From Parvibaculaceae bacterium (GTDB lineage Bacteria > Pseudomonadota > Alphaproteobacteria > Parvibaculales > Parvibaculaceae): a stretch of 64,000 bases of DNA. The first letter of the stretch is position 1, and each line of letters opens with the position of its first letter. The stretch covers positions 682,001 through 746,000 of the forward strand of contig JAHBYJ010000001.1 in NCBI GenBank assembly GCA_019636015.1, written 5' to 3'. The translations under genes were made by a program, and so were the position numbers. Of this stretch, positions 51,924 through 62,732 are shown piece after piece. The notes beneath the pieces were generated by a model that ran no database searches, was not told the DNA's origin, and saw only the letters and a list, made by a program, of their open reading frames with translations.

Positions 51924-52640
51924 ATGGTGAGGGTTCGCAAGGCAATGGTCATGGCCGCAGGCAAGGGCACGCGCATGCGCCCGCTGACGGACACCATGCC
52001 GAAGCCGCTCGTGCCCTTCATGGGCAAGCCGCTCATCGACCATGTGCTCGATCGTCTCGCGGAAGCGGGCATCGAGGAAGCGGTGGTGAACGTCCACTAT
52101 CTCGCTGACATGCTGGAGGCTCACCTCGCCTCGCGCAGCGAACCTCGCATCGTCCTCTCAGACGAGCGCGCCGAGTTGCTCGACACGGGCGGCGGCACAA
52201 GAAAGGCCCTGCCGCTTCTCGGCGCGGATCCGATCATCACCTTCAATTCCGATTCCGTCTGGATCGAGGGTCTGGGCTCCAATCTCGACAACCTCATCGC
52301 CGCCTGGGACCCCGATCGCATGGATGCGCTGCTGATGATCGCCGACGCCGCCCGCACCATCGGCTATGTCGGCAAGGGCGATTTCAACATGGACGCCGAG
52401 GGCCGCCTCAGCCGCCGCGAACCGGCAACCACCGTTCCTTTCATGTTCGCAGGCGTCCAGATCGTGAAGCCGGAACTCTTCGCCGAAGGCCCGGCCGGCC
52501 CCTTCTCGACCAATCTCGTCTGGGACCGGCTGATAGAGCAGGGCCGCATCTTCGGTCAGCGCATGGGCGGCGTCTGGATGCATGTCGGCGCGCCGGACGA
52601 TCTGGCGGAGGCCGAAGCCTTCCTGCGCGATCTGCTCTAG
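51924..52640 (+). CDS. murU: N-acetylmuramate alpha-1-phosphate uridylyltransferase (MurU)
   Basis: A 238-residue sugar nucleotidyltransferase. The nucleotide-binding signature AMVMAAGKGTRMRPLTDTMPKPL is intact, with ITFNSDSVWIEG as the metal-binding region. With AmgK it makes UDP-MurNAc from recycled MurNAc. The assignment to MurU rather than another NTP-transferase rests on the adjacent amgK gene. ATG 51924 follows AAGAAGG. Nine bases separate it from addB. Confidence 0.87.
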   Translation: MVRVRKAMVMAAGKGTRMRPLTDTMPKPLVPFMGKPLIDHVLDRLAEAGIEEAVVNVHYLADMLEAHLASRSEPRIVLSDERAELLDTGGGTRKALPLLGADPIITFNSDSVWIEGLGSNLDNLIAAWDPDRMDALLMIADAARTIGYVGKGDFNMDAEGRLSRREPATTVPFMFAGVQIVKPELFAEGPAGPFSTNLVWDRLIEQGRIFGQRMGGVWMHVGAPDDLAEAEAFLRDLL

Positions 52641-52649
52641 AATGGGCCC

Positions 52650-55600
52650 ATGAGGGCCGATTCCCCGACGATCTTCTCCATGCCGCCCGGCGCGCCGTTT
52701 CTCGAGCGGCTGGCCTCGGTGCTCCTTGCCGATCCCTCGCTGGGTGGGCGGTTTGCGGGCCGCTTCCCCCTTGCCGACATGACGATCCTCCTGCCGACGC
52801 GCCGTGCCGTGCGCGGGCTCGGCGAAGCTTTTCTGCGCGCGGGGCAGGGCCGTGCACTCATTCTTCCCTCGATCCGTGCGCTCGGCGATGTCGATGAGGA
52901 AGAACTCATCCTCGATCCCGCCGGTCTCGGCGCCGAGGCGCTGGCGCTCCCGCCGCCCATGCCGCCCATGGAGCGCCAGCTCCGCCTCGCCCGCCTGATC
53001 GCCGTCGAAGGCGGCGCGGATGAAGTGCGTGCGCTCGGGCTGGCGGGCGATCTCGGCCGCTTTCTCGACATGGTGCTGACGGAAGGTGCCGACTTCGCAA
53101 GGCTCGAAACGCTCGTGCCGCAGGAATTCGCCGACCACTGGCAGGTGACGCTCGACTTCCTGAAAGTGCTGACCGCGCGCTGGCCAGAAGAACTCACGCG
53201 CCTCGGCTTCATGGAACAGGCCGAGCGCCGCAATCTCCTCTTGCGCGCGCAGGCGGAAGCCTGGAAGGCAAATCCGCCCTCCGCCCCCGTCATTGCCGCT
53301 GGCTCGACGGGTTCGATCCCTGCAACAGCCGACCTTCTTGATGTCGTCGCGCATCTGCCGCTCGGTGCCGTCGTGTTGCCCGGTCTCGATCTCGATCTCG
53401 ACGAAGAAAGTTGGACAACGATCGGCGGTCCGGGCACGGCCTCTCATCCGCAATATGGCATGAAGAAGCTTCTCTCCCGCCTTCGGGCGGAGCGTACGGA
53501 TGTTGCGCTCTGGCCGGGTGCGGAGGCAGAACCGGCAAGCGCTGTACGCGCGCGCATCCTTTCCGAAGCGCTCCGCCCCGCCGAGACGACGGATAAATGG
53601 CGCGCGCGTCTCGCGGTCCTGAAAGGCGAAGCGGCAAGCGGCTTGGGCGGCTTGTCGATGATCGAGGCCCCCGCAGAGCGCGATGAGGCGGGCGCTATCG
53701 CGCTCCTGCTGCGCGAGGTGCTGGAAACGCCAGGCAAGACCGCTGCGCTCGTTACGCCGGACCGCAGGCTTGCCCGTCGCGTTGCGATGGAACTTCGCCG
53801 CTGGAATATCGAGGTGGACGATTCGGGCGGCGAGCCCCTCGGCCAGACGCCACCCGCCGCTTTCCTGCGTCTCGTGGCGAGCATGGTGGCGGAAGATTTC
53901 GCGCCCGTGCCGCTCCTCGCCTGCCTCAAGCATCCGCTGGCGAGCGCAGGTGAAGACACGCCGCGCTTCCGCGCCCATATCCGCATCATGGAAGAATTGC
54001 TGCTGCGGGGCCCGCGCCCGGCGCCCGGCATAGCGGGCCTTCGGCAGGCGCTCGATGCTGAATTGAACCGCGAAAGGCCTGACGGCGGAAAGCCGGATAG
54101 CCGCCTTCCGGCCATCCATAAACTTCTCGACCGGCTGGAGGCACGCCTCGCGCCCTTCATCGCCCGTATGGAGGCGTCTCGACCGGCGGAAGAAATCGTC
54201 CTTGCGCATGTCGCCGCCGCAGAGGCGCTCGCAGCATCCGCCGGGGAGGCGGGCCCCGCGCGTCTCTGGCAGGGGGAAGCGGGAGAAGCGACCGCCACTT
54301 TCATCCGTGAGCTGATCGAGGCCGCACCCGCCTTCGGGCCGCTCGATCCAGCTGCCTATCCCCGCTTCTTCGAGGAACTTCTTTCCGGCCGCGTGCTCCG
54401 CCCGCGCTGGGGCCGGCACCCGCGTCTCTTCGTCTGGGGGCCTCTTGAAGCGCGCCTGCAACATGCCGACCGGGTGATCCTTGGCGGGCTTAATGAAGGC
54501 ACCTGGCCTGCCGAGGCCAATATCGATCCCTGGCTAAACCGGCCCATGCGCGCGGCCATGGGGCTCGAGCCGCCGGAGCGCCGTATCGGCCTCTCGGCGC
54601 ATGATTTTGTGGAAGGCGCGTCCGCGCGGGAGGCAGTGCTCATCCGCGCGCTCAAGGTGGAAGGAGCCCCCGCCGTTGCCTCGCGCTGGTGGCTGCGTCT
54701 TGAAAGCATTCTCGAAGGCATGGACGAGAAAAAGTCTGCGCCCCCCGAATGGTGCCACTGGGCGCGTGCGCTCGACGCGCCGGCGCGTCTCCTCGATCCC
54801 GTCCGTCCGCGCCCCGCACCGCCGCTCGATGCGCGGCCTCAAAAATTCTCCGTCACCGAAATCGAAACGCTGATCCGCGATCCTTACGCGATCTATGCAA
54901 GGAAAATCCTGAAGCTGCCCGTGCTCGATCCGCTCGATGCCGATATCGCCGCAGCGGAGCGCGGCACGATCGTGCATGAAGCGCTGGAGCGTTTCGTGGA
55001 GGAGTTCCCCGAAAAACTGCCGGATAACGCGCTCGACCGTCTTCTCGAAATCGGCCGCGGCGTTTTCGTGGCCGCGATGGATCGTCCCGGCGTCGCCGCG
55101 TTCTGGTGGCCGCGCTTCGAACGCATCGCGCGCTGGATCGTCGATTACGAGCGCGAGAACCGCGCTGGCCTCCTCCGCTCCATCGCCGAGGCCAGGGGAG
55201 AAATCGTGATCGGCGAGCTCGCGCGGGCCGTCACCCTGTCGGGCAAGGCCGACCGTATCGACATGCGCGCCGACGGCACGCTCGACATCGTGGACTACAA
55301 GACCGGCGCGCCGCCAAGCGTAAATCAGGTGGAAAGCGGCCTCACGCCGCAGCTGCCGCTCGAAGCGGCGATGGCGGCGCGGGGCGGATTCCGCACAAGA
55401 GAGGGCGCCGCCCTCCCGCCCGCGCGCACCGGCCGCCTTGTCTATCTCCGCCTGACGGGTGGCGAAACGGCAGGCGAGGAACGCGTCGTCGCCGACGCAG
55501 GTGGCGATCTCGCCGGAGGAATTTACGAAGCGCTGGTCGATCTGCTCCGCCAGTATGAAAGCGAAGAGACGCCCTATCTCTCGCGCCCGCGTCCCATGTT

Positions 55601-55676
55601 CTGGGGCCGCTATGGCGATTACGATCACCTGGCCCGCGTCAAGGAATGGTCCTCCGCCGGGGAGGAAGGTGAATGA
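52650..55676 (+). CDS. addB: Double-strand break repair protein AddB
   Basis: A 1008-residue AddB of the alphaproteobacterial kind, partner of AddA in the helicase-nuclease that resects double-strand breaks for RecA. The C-terminal nuclease domain is clear (LIRDPYAIYARKILKL, GTIVHEALERFVEEF, TLDIVDYKTGAPPS). The N-terminal region TILLPTRRAVRGLGEAFL sits where a P-loop would be but lacks a GKT motif. I see only two cysteines, so the four-Cys iron-sulfur staple known from Bacillus AddB is absent. It overlaps addA by four bases. Confidence 0.92.
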   Translation: MRADSPTIFSMPPGAPFLERLASVLLADPSLGGRFAGRFPLADMTILLPTRRAVRGLGEAFLRAGQGRALILPSIRALGDVDEEELILDPAGLGAEALALPPPMPPMERQLRLARLIAVEGGADEVRALGLAGDLGRFLDMVLTEGADFARLETLVPQEFADHWQVTLDFLKVLTARWPEELTRLGFMEQAERRNLLLRAQAEAWKANPPSAPVIAAGSTGSIPATADLLDVVAHLPLGAVVLPGLDLDLDEESWTTIGGPGTASHPQYGMKKLLSRLRAERTDVALWPGAEAEPASAVRARILSEALRPAETTDKWRARLAVLKGEAASGLGGLSMIEAPAERDEAGAIALLLREVLETPGKTAALVTPDRRLARRVAMELRRWNIEVDDSGGEPLGQTPPAAFLRLVASMVAEDFAPVPLLACLKHPLASAGEDTPRFRAHIRIMEELLLRGPRPAPGIAGLRQALDAELNRERPDGGKPDSRLPAIHKLLDRLEARLAPFIARMEASRPAEEIVLAHVAAAEALAASAGEAGPARLWQGEAGEATATFIRELIEAAPAFGPLDPAAYPRFFEELLSGRVLRPRWGRHPRLFVWGPLEARLQHADRVILGGLNEGTWPAEANIDPWLNRPMRAAMGLEPPERRIGLSAHDFVEGASAREAVLIRALKVEGAPAVASRWWLRLESILEGMDEKKSAPPEWCHWARALDAPARLLDPVRPRPAPPLDARPQKFSVTEIETLIRDPYAIYARKILKLPVLDPLDADIAAAERGTIVHEALERFVEEFPEKLPDNALDRLLEIGRGVFVAAMDRPGVAAFWWPRFERIARWIVDYERENRAGLLRSIAEARGEIVIGELARAVTLSGKADRIDMRADGTLDIVDYKTGAPPSVNQVESGLTPQLPLEAAMAARGGFRTREGAALPPARTGRLVYLRLTGGETAGEERVVADAGGDLAGGIYEALVDLLRQYESEETPYLSRPRPMFWGRYGDYDHLARVKEWSSAGEEGE

Positions 55677-58600
55677 GCGCCGCCCGCCCGCATGTCTCGC
55701 CCGACGAGGCGCAGCGCCGCGCTTCCCACCCTTCGACGTCGGTCTGGGTCTCGGCCAATGCCGGTTCGGGCAAGACCCATGCACTGACGACCCGCGTCAC
55801 CCGCCTGCTTCTCGCCGGCACCCCGCCCGAGCGTATTCTCTGCCTCACTTTCACCAAGGCGGCGGCCGCCGAAATGTCGTCGCGTCTTTATGCGCGGCTC
55901 GGTCAATGGGCAACCATGGCGGACGGGGAACTCGACGCCGCCATTGCCGATATCGACGGGAAGGTGCCGGACACGGAGATGCGCGCGGCGGCGCGCCGCC
56001 TCTTTGCCCGCGCCGTTGAAACGCCCGGCGGCCTGAAGATCCAGACGATCCATGCCTTTTGCGAGCGTCTTCTCGGCCGCTTCCCGCTCGAGGCGGGTGT
56101 GCCGCCGCAATTCGAAATTCTGGATGAGCGCGGCGCCGCGGAATTGATGGCGGATATTCGCGACGAGGTTCTGCGCGATGCGATGGCGGATACGGCCTCG
56201 CCGCTCGGTCAGGCGTTGCTTCATATCGTCTCTCGCGTCGATGAGCTCTCCTTCGGCAAGCTCATCGGCGAGATCACCGGCAATCGCGGTAATTTTGCGA
56301 AGATGCTTGCCCGCTTCGGCGGCCTCGAAGGCATTCACAAGGCCATTCGCGCAGCCTTGTCCGTAGGCGAAGGAGAGAGCGCCGCGGCGCTGCGCGCAGA
56401 GGTCGTCTCGCTGCCCGAGGGTGACATGCGCCATGCCGCCAAGGTGCTCGGCGGCGGCACGAAAACCGATATCGAACGCGCGAACGCGCTTGCCGCCATT
56501 CTCGCTCTGGCGGATCGCTCGGGCGCGGTGGATGATTATCTCTCGGTCTTCCTGACCAAGGACATGCAGCCTCGCGTCCGCCTCATCACGAAGAAGCTTG
56601 CCGAGGAAAATCCGGATGCGGCCCGCGCTCTGGAAGAGGAACAATCGCGCGTTCATCGCCTCGTCTCGCGCCTGCGCGCCATTCGTGTCGCCGAGGCGAC
56701 GGAAGCGATCGTCACCATCGCCGTCGCCATTCTCGATGCCTTCTCGGGCGCGAAGCGCGACCGTGCGCTGCTCGACTATGACGATCTGATCGAGAAGAGT
56801 CATGCGCTGCTCACGACAAGCGCCATGGCGCCCTGGGTGCTCTACAAGCTCGATGGCGGCATAGATCACATTCTGGTGGATGAGGCGCAGGATACGAGCC
56901 CCGAACAATGGGATGTCGTGGCGCGCATCGCCGATGAGTTTCTGTCGGGCCAGGGCGCGCGCGATACGGTCCGGACGATCTTCGCCGTCGGCGACGAAAA
57001 ACAGTCGATCTTCTCCTTCCAGGGTGCGGACCCGCAACGCTTCGACGCAATGAAGCGCTACTTTGAAAAACATGTGAAGGCGGCCTCTCTCGGCTGGGAC
57101 TATGTGCCGCTCACGCGCTCCTTCCGTTCCGTGCCGGAAGTGCTTGCCGCGGTCGATCGCGTTTTCGAGCTGGAACGCGCAAGGGCGGGTCTCACGGCGT
57201 CGGGCGATGTCGATCCTCATATCGCTCATCGCGATCTCGATGCGGGGCTGGTGGAAATTTGGGACCTTGAGGAACCGGATGAAGGCGAGGAGCCGGACCC
57301 CTGGGATGCGCCGCTCGACTACGTGACGGGCGAAGCGCCCATGGCGCGTCTCGCCGCCCGTATTGCCGCCACTATTCGCGGTTGGCTCGATGCGAAGGAA
57401 ATGCTGGCAGGCAAGGGCAGGCCGATAGAGCCGGGCGATATTCTCATTCTCGTCCGCCGCCGCAATGCCTTTGTCGGCGAGATGGTGCGCCACCTGAAGA
57501 AGCTCGACATTGCCGTTGCCGGTGCGGACCGCATGGTGCTGACCGAGCAGATGGCGGTGATGGATCTCGTGGCGCTCGGCCGCTTCGTGCTGCTGCCGGA
57601 AGACGACCTCACCCTCGCCACCGTGTTGAAGGGCCCGTTCTGCGGCCTCACGGAGAAGGAGCTCTACGATCTCGCTTATGATCGCAAGACCTCGCTCTGG
57701 CGGGCGTTGAGGGAACAAGCGGGACAGAACCCGCGCTATGCGGAGGCGGAAGCGCTTCTTTCCCGCCTGCTCGACCGTGCGGATTTCGAACCGCCCTATG
57801 AGTTCTTCGCGCATCTGCTGGCGGGGGAGGAGGGCCGCAAGCGTCTGCTCGCGCGCCTCGGTCCCGATGCCGCCGATCCGATCGACGAGTTTCTCTCCCT
57901 TGCGCTGGAATTCGAACGCGATCACGCGCCTTCGCTTGAAGCCTTCCTGCACTGGGTCGAACGCGGCGCCGCCGAAATCAAGCGCGACATGGACCGGGGC
58001 CGCAACGAAGTCCGCGTGATGACGGTGCATGGCGCGAAGGGCCTGGAGGCGGAGATCGTCTTCATGCCGGATACCTGCGCGGCGCCGGGTGGCGCGCATG
58101 ATCCGGCCTTGCTTGCCCTGCCGCCGCTTGAGGAAGACGGGCCGAAGCTCCTCCTCTGGCCGGTGCGCAAGAAGGATGAGGACGAGCTGAGCGCTGCTGC
58201 GCGCGAGCGTCTGCGCGAGTTGCAGGCTGCGGAATATCGCCGTCTTCTCTACGTCGCCATGACGCGCGCCCGCGACCGGCTCTATATCGCCGGCTATCGC
58301 GGTTATAGGCCGCCTTCGCCCGATTGCTGGTACGAGATGATCTGCGAGGCGCTGATTCCGCAGGCGCAGGAAATCGCGCTTGAGGATGGGCGCCGCCTCT
58401 GGCGGATCGAAGGCAGACAGCAGCGTGCCGTAGAGGCGCCGAAGGCGGATGCGCAGGCGGAGCCCGCACCGCTGCCAGCCTGGGCGCAGACGGATGCGCC
58501 CCGTGAGGCCACTCCCTCGCGCCCGCTCGCCCCATCGCGCCTCCCGCCTGAAGACATGGTGGAGCCCGCACCCTCATCGCCCGTAACGGAGGACGCCGCC

Positions 58601-59110
58601 TCGCGCTTCCGCCGCGGCAGCCTCATTCATCGCCTGCTCGAAACCCTGCCGGATATCGAACCCGCCGCCCGTCGCGAAGCGGCCCGCCGGTTCCTTGCAT
58701 TGTCCGCCCACGGACTGGATGACAAGGCGCAGCAGGAAATCGAACAGGCCGTCTTCAAAGTGCTGGAGGACGAGCGGCTTGCCGATGTCTTCGCACCGGG
58801 CAGCCGCGCCGAAGTGCCGGTCACAGGCATGATCGAGTTTCGCGGGAAACCGCTTCTCGTCGGTGGCCAGATCGACCGCCTCTGCATCGGTGAGAAAACC
58901 GTCACGATCGTGGACTACAAGACGAACCGCCCGCCGCCGGCCGAACCTGGCGGCGTGGCGCCCGCCTATGTCGCACAGATGGCGGCTTACCGGGCGCTGC
59001 TCGCGAATATCTATCCCGGGCGCACGATTCGCTGCGCCCTGCTCTGGACGGAAACCGCGCATCTCATGCAATTGCCCGCGGAAATGCTGGAGAATGCGCT
59101 GAAAGCCTGA
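55673..59110 (+). CDS. addA: Double-strand break repair helicase-nuclease AddA
   Basis: A 1145-residue UvrD-type helicase with C-terminal nuclease. Walker A is SANAGSGKTHALTTR (about 27-41); motif II is ILVDEAQDTSPEQWDV; other helicase motifs include VGDEKQSIFSFQGADP, LTRSFRSVPEV and VMTVHGAKGLEAEIV, then YVAMTRARDRLYIAG. The C-terminal PD-(D/E)xK nuclease ends in VTIVDYKTNRPPP. It translocates 3'-5' and, with AddB, makes recombinogenic ends. It is the last gene of the tsaE-addA operon; trxA has its own promoter. Confidence 0.95.
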   Translation: MSAARPHVSPDEAQRRASHPSTSVWVSANAGSGKTHALTTRVTRLLLAGTPPERILCLTFTKAAAAEMSSRLYARLGQWATMADGELDAAIADIDGKVPDTEMRAAARRLFARAVETPGGLKIQTIHAFCERLLGRFPLEAGVPPQFEILDERGAAELMADIRDEVLRDAMADTASPLGQALLHIVSRVDELSFGKLIGEITGNRGNFAKMLARFGGLEGIHKAIRAALSVGEGESAAALRAEVVSLPEGDMRHAAKVLGGGTKTDIERANALAAILALADRSGAVDDYLSVFLTKDMQPRVRLITKKLAEENPDAARALEEEQSRVHRLVSRLRAIRVAEATEAIVTIAVAILDAFSGAKRDRALLDYDDLIEKSHALLTTSAMAPWVLYKLDGGIDHILVDEAQDTSPEQWDVVARIADEFLSGQGARDTVRTIFAVGDEKQSIFSFQGADPQRFDAMKRYFEKHVKAASLGWDYVPLTRSFRSVPEVLAAVDRVFELERARAGLTASGDVDPHIAHRDLDAGLVEIWDLEEPDEGEEPDPWDAPLDYVTGEAPMARLAARIAATIRGWLDAKEMLAGKGRPIEPGDILILVRRRNAFVGEMVRHLKKLDIAVAGADRMVLTEQMAVMDLVALGRFVLLPEDDLTLATVLKGPFCGLTEKELYDLAYDRKTSLWRALREQAGQNPRYAEAEALLSRLLDRADFEPPYEFFAHLLAGEEGRKRLLARLGPDAADPIDEFLSLALEFERDHAPSLEAFLHWVERGAAEIKRDMDRGRNEVRVMTVHGAKGLEAEIVFMPDTCAAPGGAHDPALLALPPLEEDGPKLLLWPVRKKDEDELSAAARERLRELQAAEYRRLLYVAMTRARDRLYIAGYRGYRPPSPDCWYEMICEALIPQAQEIALEDGRRLWRIEGRQQRAVEAPKADAQAEPAPLPAWAQTDAPREATPSRPLAPSRLPPEDMVEPAPSSPVTEDAASRFRRGSLIHRLLETLPDIEPAARREAARRFLALSAHGLDDKAQQEIEQAVFKVLEDERLADVFAPGSRAEVPVTGMIEFRGKPLLVGGQIDRLCIGEKTVTIVDYKTNRPPPAEPGGVAPAYVAQMAAYRALLANIYPGRTIRCALLWTETAHLMQLPAEMLENALKA

Positions 59111-59133
59111 ACCCCTGCGGCAAAGCGGCAGCC

Positions 59134-59162
59134 TTGACCTCCCGGGGGAGCGTTCCTAGATT
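59134..59162 (+). promoter_or_regulatory. Sigma-70-like promoter for trxA
   Basis: TTGACC (59134-59139), 17-base spacer, TAGATT (59157-59162), 88 bases before the trxA start. Good agreement with the housekeeping consensus. Confidence 0.65.
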
Positions 59163-59249
59163 GAACCTAACGAAACCACTTGTGTGACTTGCGCGTTTTC
59201 GCGCGGCTCGCCCCGGATTCCCGGTGGCCGGGCTTGAAAGGAAGAAAGC

Positions 59250-59570
59250 ATGACAACCAGCAAAGTGACCGATGCCTCGTTCGAATCCGACGTGCTCGAT
59301 GCCAGCGGCCCGGTCCTTGTGGATTTCTGGGCGGAATGGTGCGGCCCCTGCAAGCAGATCGGCCCCGCGCTCGAGGAAATCGCGAAGGATTACGGCGGCA
59401 AGCTGACCATCGCCAAGATCAACATCGACGAGAATCCGAACACGCCAACCAAGTATGGCGTGCGCGGCATCCCCACCCTGATGATCTTCAAGGACGGTCA
59501 GGTCGCGGCGACGAAGGTCGGTGCGTTGCCCAAGGGCAAGATCGTCGAATGGATCGACAGCTCGCTCTGA
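59250..59570 (+). CDS. trxA: Thioredoxin
   Basis: A 106-residue thioredoxin with the redox site [13 protein letters not shown] (Cys at about 32 and 35), the cis-proline in RGIPTLMIF, and the buried Asp in LVDFWAEW. It reduces disulfides in the cytoplasm. ATG 59250 follows GAAAGGAAGAAAG. A sigma-70-like promoter lies 88 bases upstream and a strong terminator follows, so it can be transcribed alone. Confidence 0.96.
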   Translation: MTTSKVTDASFESDVLDASGPVLVDFWAEWCGPCKQIGPALEEIAKDYGGKLTIAKINIDENPNTPTKYGVRGIPTLMIFKDGQVAATKVGALPKGKIVEWIDSSL

Positions 59571-59590
59571 GAAGAGCGCAACCCGAAGAG

Positions 59591-59617
59591 AAGGCCGGTC
59601 GCACGACCGGCCTTTTT
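59591..59617. terminator. Bidirectional intrinsic terminator after trxA
   Basis: AAGGCCGGTCG (59591-59601), CA loop, CGACCGGCCTTTTT (59604-59617). It lies between trxA and the convergent folC gene. Confidence 0.88.
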
Positions 59618-59634
59618 CTTTGTGCGGGTTTCTG

Positions 59635-60969
59635 TCAGCCGTTCTCTTTGAGAATGTATCCGGCAAGATAGAGCGAGCCGCAAATCAGTATGCGCGGCGC
59701 CGCGCGCCCCGCGGCGATGACGAGCCGGTCGAGTGCTTCCTCGATCGAGGAAGCGGCATTCGCGCTGAGGCCGGCATTGCGCGCCATTTCGCAGAGCCGC
59801 CCGGCGGGGAGGCTCGCTTCGGCGCCCGGGATCGTCACCGTTTCCACATGCGCGGCAAGCCCGCGAAAGGCGGCGAAATAGCCAGTCGCGTCTTTCGTCT
59901 CCAGCATGCCTGTGAGCATCAGCAGCGGACGCGGCGCGGCAGCCGGATCGTGCTGGGCAATATCGGCCATGGCTTCGGCAACGGCGCGCCCCGCCGCCGG
60001 ATTGTGCCCGCCATCGATCCAGACTTCGCAGGCCTCCGGCAGATGCCCGAACAGGGGCCCGCGTGAAAGCCGCTGCATGCGCGCCGGCCATTCCGCATGG
60101 GTGAGCCCATGGGCGATCGCGTCGCGGTCGAGCGGCAAGATGCCCGCGCGCCGGAGTGCGCAAATGGCGATGCTCGCATTGCCGATCTGGTGCCGTCCAG
60201 TGAGGCGCGGCAACGGCAGGTCTAGAAGTCCTTGCTCGTCCTGATAGACGAGAGCGCCCGCCTCTTCATGCGCGGAGAAATCCTGCCCGTGGATGAAAAG
60301 CGGCGCGCCAGCACGCTCCGCCGCCATTTCGATGGCAACGCGTGCTTCATCATGCTGCGGGCCGATCACTCCCGGCACGCCACGCTTCAGAATGCCTGCC
60401 TTTTCGCCCGCGATCAGCGTCAGCGTGTCGCCGAGAAAAGCCTGATGGTCGAGATCGACCGGCGTGATGATGCTGACCGCGGGCTGCTCCACCACATTCG
60501 TCGTGTCGAGCCGCCCGCCCATGCCGACTTCGAGGATCAGCGCATCGGCGGGGTGCCGCGAAAAGGCGAGCAGGGCCGCCGCCGTCGTGATCTCGAAAAA
60601 GGTGATGGGTTCGCCGGCATTGGCGCGCTCGCATTCGTCGAGCAGGCCCGCGAGCTCCTCTTCCTCGATAAAGGCACTTCGGGGCCGCCCGGCAAGCCGG
60701 ATGCGCTCGTGAAAGCGCACCAGATGCGGCGAGGTGTAGGAGTGAACGGCATAACCGCCCGCTTCGAGCATCGCTCGCAGCATGGCGGAAACGGAGCCCT
60801 TGCCGTTCGTCCCGGCAATATGGAAGACCGGCGGGAGCTTTTTCTCCGGATGGCCGAGTGCCGCAAGCAATCGCCAGGTGCGGTCGAGCGAAAGATCGAT
60901 CAGCTTCGGATGAAGCTTCGTCAGCCGCTCGAGAATGACATCGCTGCGGGCAAGCGTCCCTTCGCTCAC
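59635..60969 (-). CDS. folC: Bifunctional dihydrofolate/folylpolyglutamate synthase
   Basis: A 444-residue Mur-ligase-fold enzyme that adds glutamate to dihydropteroate and tetrahydrofolate. The ATP loop is [19 protein letters not shown] (about 47-65), the metal/substrate region is [16 protein letters not shown], and [19 protein letters not shown] is the conserved C-terminal-domain motif. It overlaps the accD end by four bases, giving the order trpB-trpA-accD-folC. Confidence 0.94.
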   Translation of the reverse strand: MSEGTLARSDVILERLTKLHPKLIDLSLDRTWRLLAALGHPEKKLPPVFHIAGTNGKGSVSAMLRAMLEAGGYAVHSYTSPHLVRFHERIRLAGRPRSAFIEEEELAGLLDECERANAGEPITFFEITTAAALLAFSRHPADALILEVGMGGRLDTTNVVEQPAVSIITPVDLDHQAFLGDTLTLIAGEKAGILKRGVPGVIGPQHDEARVAIEMAAERAGAPLFIHGQDFSAHEEAGALVYQDEQGLLDLPLPRLTGRHQIGNASIAICALRRAGILPLDRDAIAHGLTHAEWPARMQRLSRGPLFGHLPEACEVWIDGGHNPAAGRAVAEAMADIAQHDPAAAPRPLLMLTGMLETKDATGYFAAFRGLAAHVETVTIPGAEASLPAGRLCEMARNAGLSANAASSIEEALDRLVIAAGRAAPRILICGSLYLAGYILKENG

Positions 60970-61880
60970 GATGCAGACGGTGCCGCCATGGTCGCGGGCA
61001 CATTCGCGCTTTGCTGCTTCGTGCTGCGCGGGCGATGCGTCAGAAGCCGGACAAGGCGCGACAGGGTTTCCTTCATCTTGTGGCGATGAACGATCATGTC
61101 GATCATGCCATGATCGAACTGGAACTCGGCTGACTGGAAATCTTCCGGCAGTTTTTCGCGGATCGTCTGTTCGATGACGCGGCGGCCCGAAAAGCCGATC
61201 AGCGCCTTCGGCTCGGCAATATGGACATCGCCAAGCATTGCGTATGAGGCGAGCACGCCGCCCGTCGTCGGGTCGGTGAGGACCACGATGAAGGGAAGGC
61301 CCGCTTCGCGCAGAAGCTGCAGAGCCACGGTCGTGCGCGGCATCTGCATCAGCGAGAGGATGCCTTCCTGCATGCGCGCGCCGCCCGCCGCCGTGAAGAG
61401 AACGAAGGGCGCCTTCTTCTCGAGCGCCGTCTCCGCGCCCTTGATGATCGCTTCCCCCGCCGCCATGCCGAGCGAGCCGCCCATGAAGGCGAAGTCCTCG
61501 ACGGCTATCACCGTCTCGACGCCGTCAAGTGGCCCATGCGCCACGGTCACGGCGTCCTCTGCGCCGGTCTTGTTGCGCGCTTCCTTCAGACGGTCGGGAT
61601 ATTTCTTCTGGTCGCGGAACTTCAGCGGGTCGGTAACCACGCCGCCGATTTCTACCGTCTGATACTCGCCATTGTCGAACAGCGCTGCGAAGCGTTCCTT
61701 CGTGCCGATGCGCAGATGATGGTCGCAGGCCGGGCAGACGCGCTGCGCCGCATCGAGATCGCGGTGGAAGATCATCTCGCCGCAGGAAGGGCATTTGTGC
61801 CAGAGATTGTCCGGCGTCTCTTCCTTCTTTTTGAAGACCCGCTGGATCTTCGGACGGACGACGTTATTGATCCAGTTCAT
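60966..61880 (-). CDS. accD: Acetyl-CoA carboxylase carboxyltransferase subunit beta
   Basis: A 304-residue AccD, which with AccA transfers carboxyl from biotin to acetyl-CoA in fatty acid synthesis. The N-terminal four-Cys zinc ribbon is [16 protein letters not shown]...[10 protein letters not shown] (about 28-58). The crotonase-like carboxyltransferase core shows [19 protein letters not shown] and [19 protein letters not shown]. It is 12 bases after trpA and overlaps folC. Confidence 0.96.
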   Translation of the reverse strand: MNWINNVVRPKIQRVFKKKEETPDNLWHKCPSCGEMIFHRDLDAAQRVCPACDHHLRIGTKERFAALFDNGEYQTVEIGGVVTDPLKFRDQKKYPDRLKEARNKTGAEDAVTVAHGPLDGVETVIAVEDFAFMGGSLGMAAGEAIIKGAETALEKKAPFVLFTAAGGARMQEGILSLMQMPRTTVALQLLREAGLPFIVVLTDPTTGGVLASYAMLGDVHIAEPKALIGFSGRRVIEQTIREKLPEDFQSAEFQFDHGMIDMIVHRHKMKETLSRLVRLLTHRPRSTKQQSANVPATMAAPSAS

Positions 61881-61892
61881 GCCCTCTCTCCC

Positions 61893-62732
61893 TTATTCCG
61901 CCGCTGCCGCACGCGCCTTGTGGACGCCGTCCGCGAGCCTGCGCACAAAGCCGAGCACGCGTTCCGCGGCGCCGGGCTTTGCCTTGCCATTGCTGTCGAG
62001 TTCCTTCGCGATCGCATCGACGATCGCCGAGCCCACCACCGCGCCATCCGCCGTGCGGGCGATATCGGCTGCCTGCTCGGGCGTCTTGATGCCGAAGCCG
62101 ACCGCGACGGGAAGCGGCGTGTGCCGCTTGATGCGCGCCACGGCCTCGGCGACATTGCGTGCCTCCGGGCTCGCCGAGCCCGTGATGCCGGTGATCGAGA
62201 CGTAATAGACGAAGCCCGATGTGTTCGCGAGAACGGCCGGCAGGCGCCGGTCGTCGGTCGTCGGCGTCGCAAGACGGATGAAGTTGAGCCCCGCCCGCAT
62301 CGCCGGTTCGCAAAGCTCGTCGTCTTCTTCGGGCGGCAGGTCGACGACGATGAGCCCGTCGACGCCCGCTTCGCAGGCTAGCGTGAGGAACGTGTCGACG
62401 CCCATATGATAGATCGGGTTGTAGTAACCCATCAGCACGATCGGCGTTTCGTTATCGCCTTCGCGGAAACGGCGGACCAGTTCGAGCGTCTTCTTCATCG
62501 TCGCGCCGTTCCGGAGAGCGCGCTGCGACGAGGCCTGGATCGCCGGGCCGTCGGCCATCGGATCGGTAAAGGGCATGCCGAGTTCGATCACATCGGCGCC
62601 CGCCGCGGGCAGGCCCTTCAGCACATCGAAGGACATATCGAAATCGGGGTCGCCAGCCGTGATGAAGGTCACGAAGGCGGCGCGTCCTTCAGCTTTCAGC
62701 GCCGCGAAGCGCCTGTCGAGCCGCGTGGTCAC
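61893..62732 (-). CDS. trpA: Tryptophan synthase alpha subunit
   Basis: A 279-residue TrpA, splitting indole-3-glycerol phosphate into indole and glyceraldehyde 3-phosphate. The catalytic Glu lies in [19 protein letters not shown] (about residue 49) and the catalytic Asp in [11 protein letters not shown]; the phosphate site SITGITGS is also present. The start is GTG 62732, overlapping the trpB stop by four bases; the longer frame to 62789 runs into trpB. Confidence 0.96.
   Translation of the reverse strand: MTTRLDRRFAALKAEGRAAFVTFITAGDPDFDMSFDVLKGLPAAGADVIELGMPFTDPMADGPAIQASSQRALRNGATMKKTLELVRRFREGDNETPIVLMGYYNPIYHMGVDTFLTLACEAGVDGLIVVDLPPEEDDELCEPAMRAGLNFIRLATPTTDDRRLPAVLANTSGFVYYVSITGITGSASPEARNVAEAVARIKRHTPLPVAVGFGIKTPEQAADIARTADGAVVGSAIVDAIAKELDSNGKAKPGAAERVLGFVRRLADGVHKARAAAAE

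Noticed and set aside
52158..58099. Long minus-strand open frames (768 and 824 codons) opposite addB and addA
   Set aside because: They show no recognisable motif and shadow AddB and AddA, whose helicase and nuclease motifs are unmistakable.
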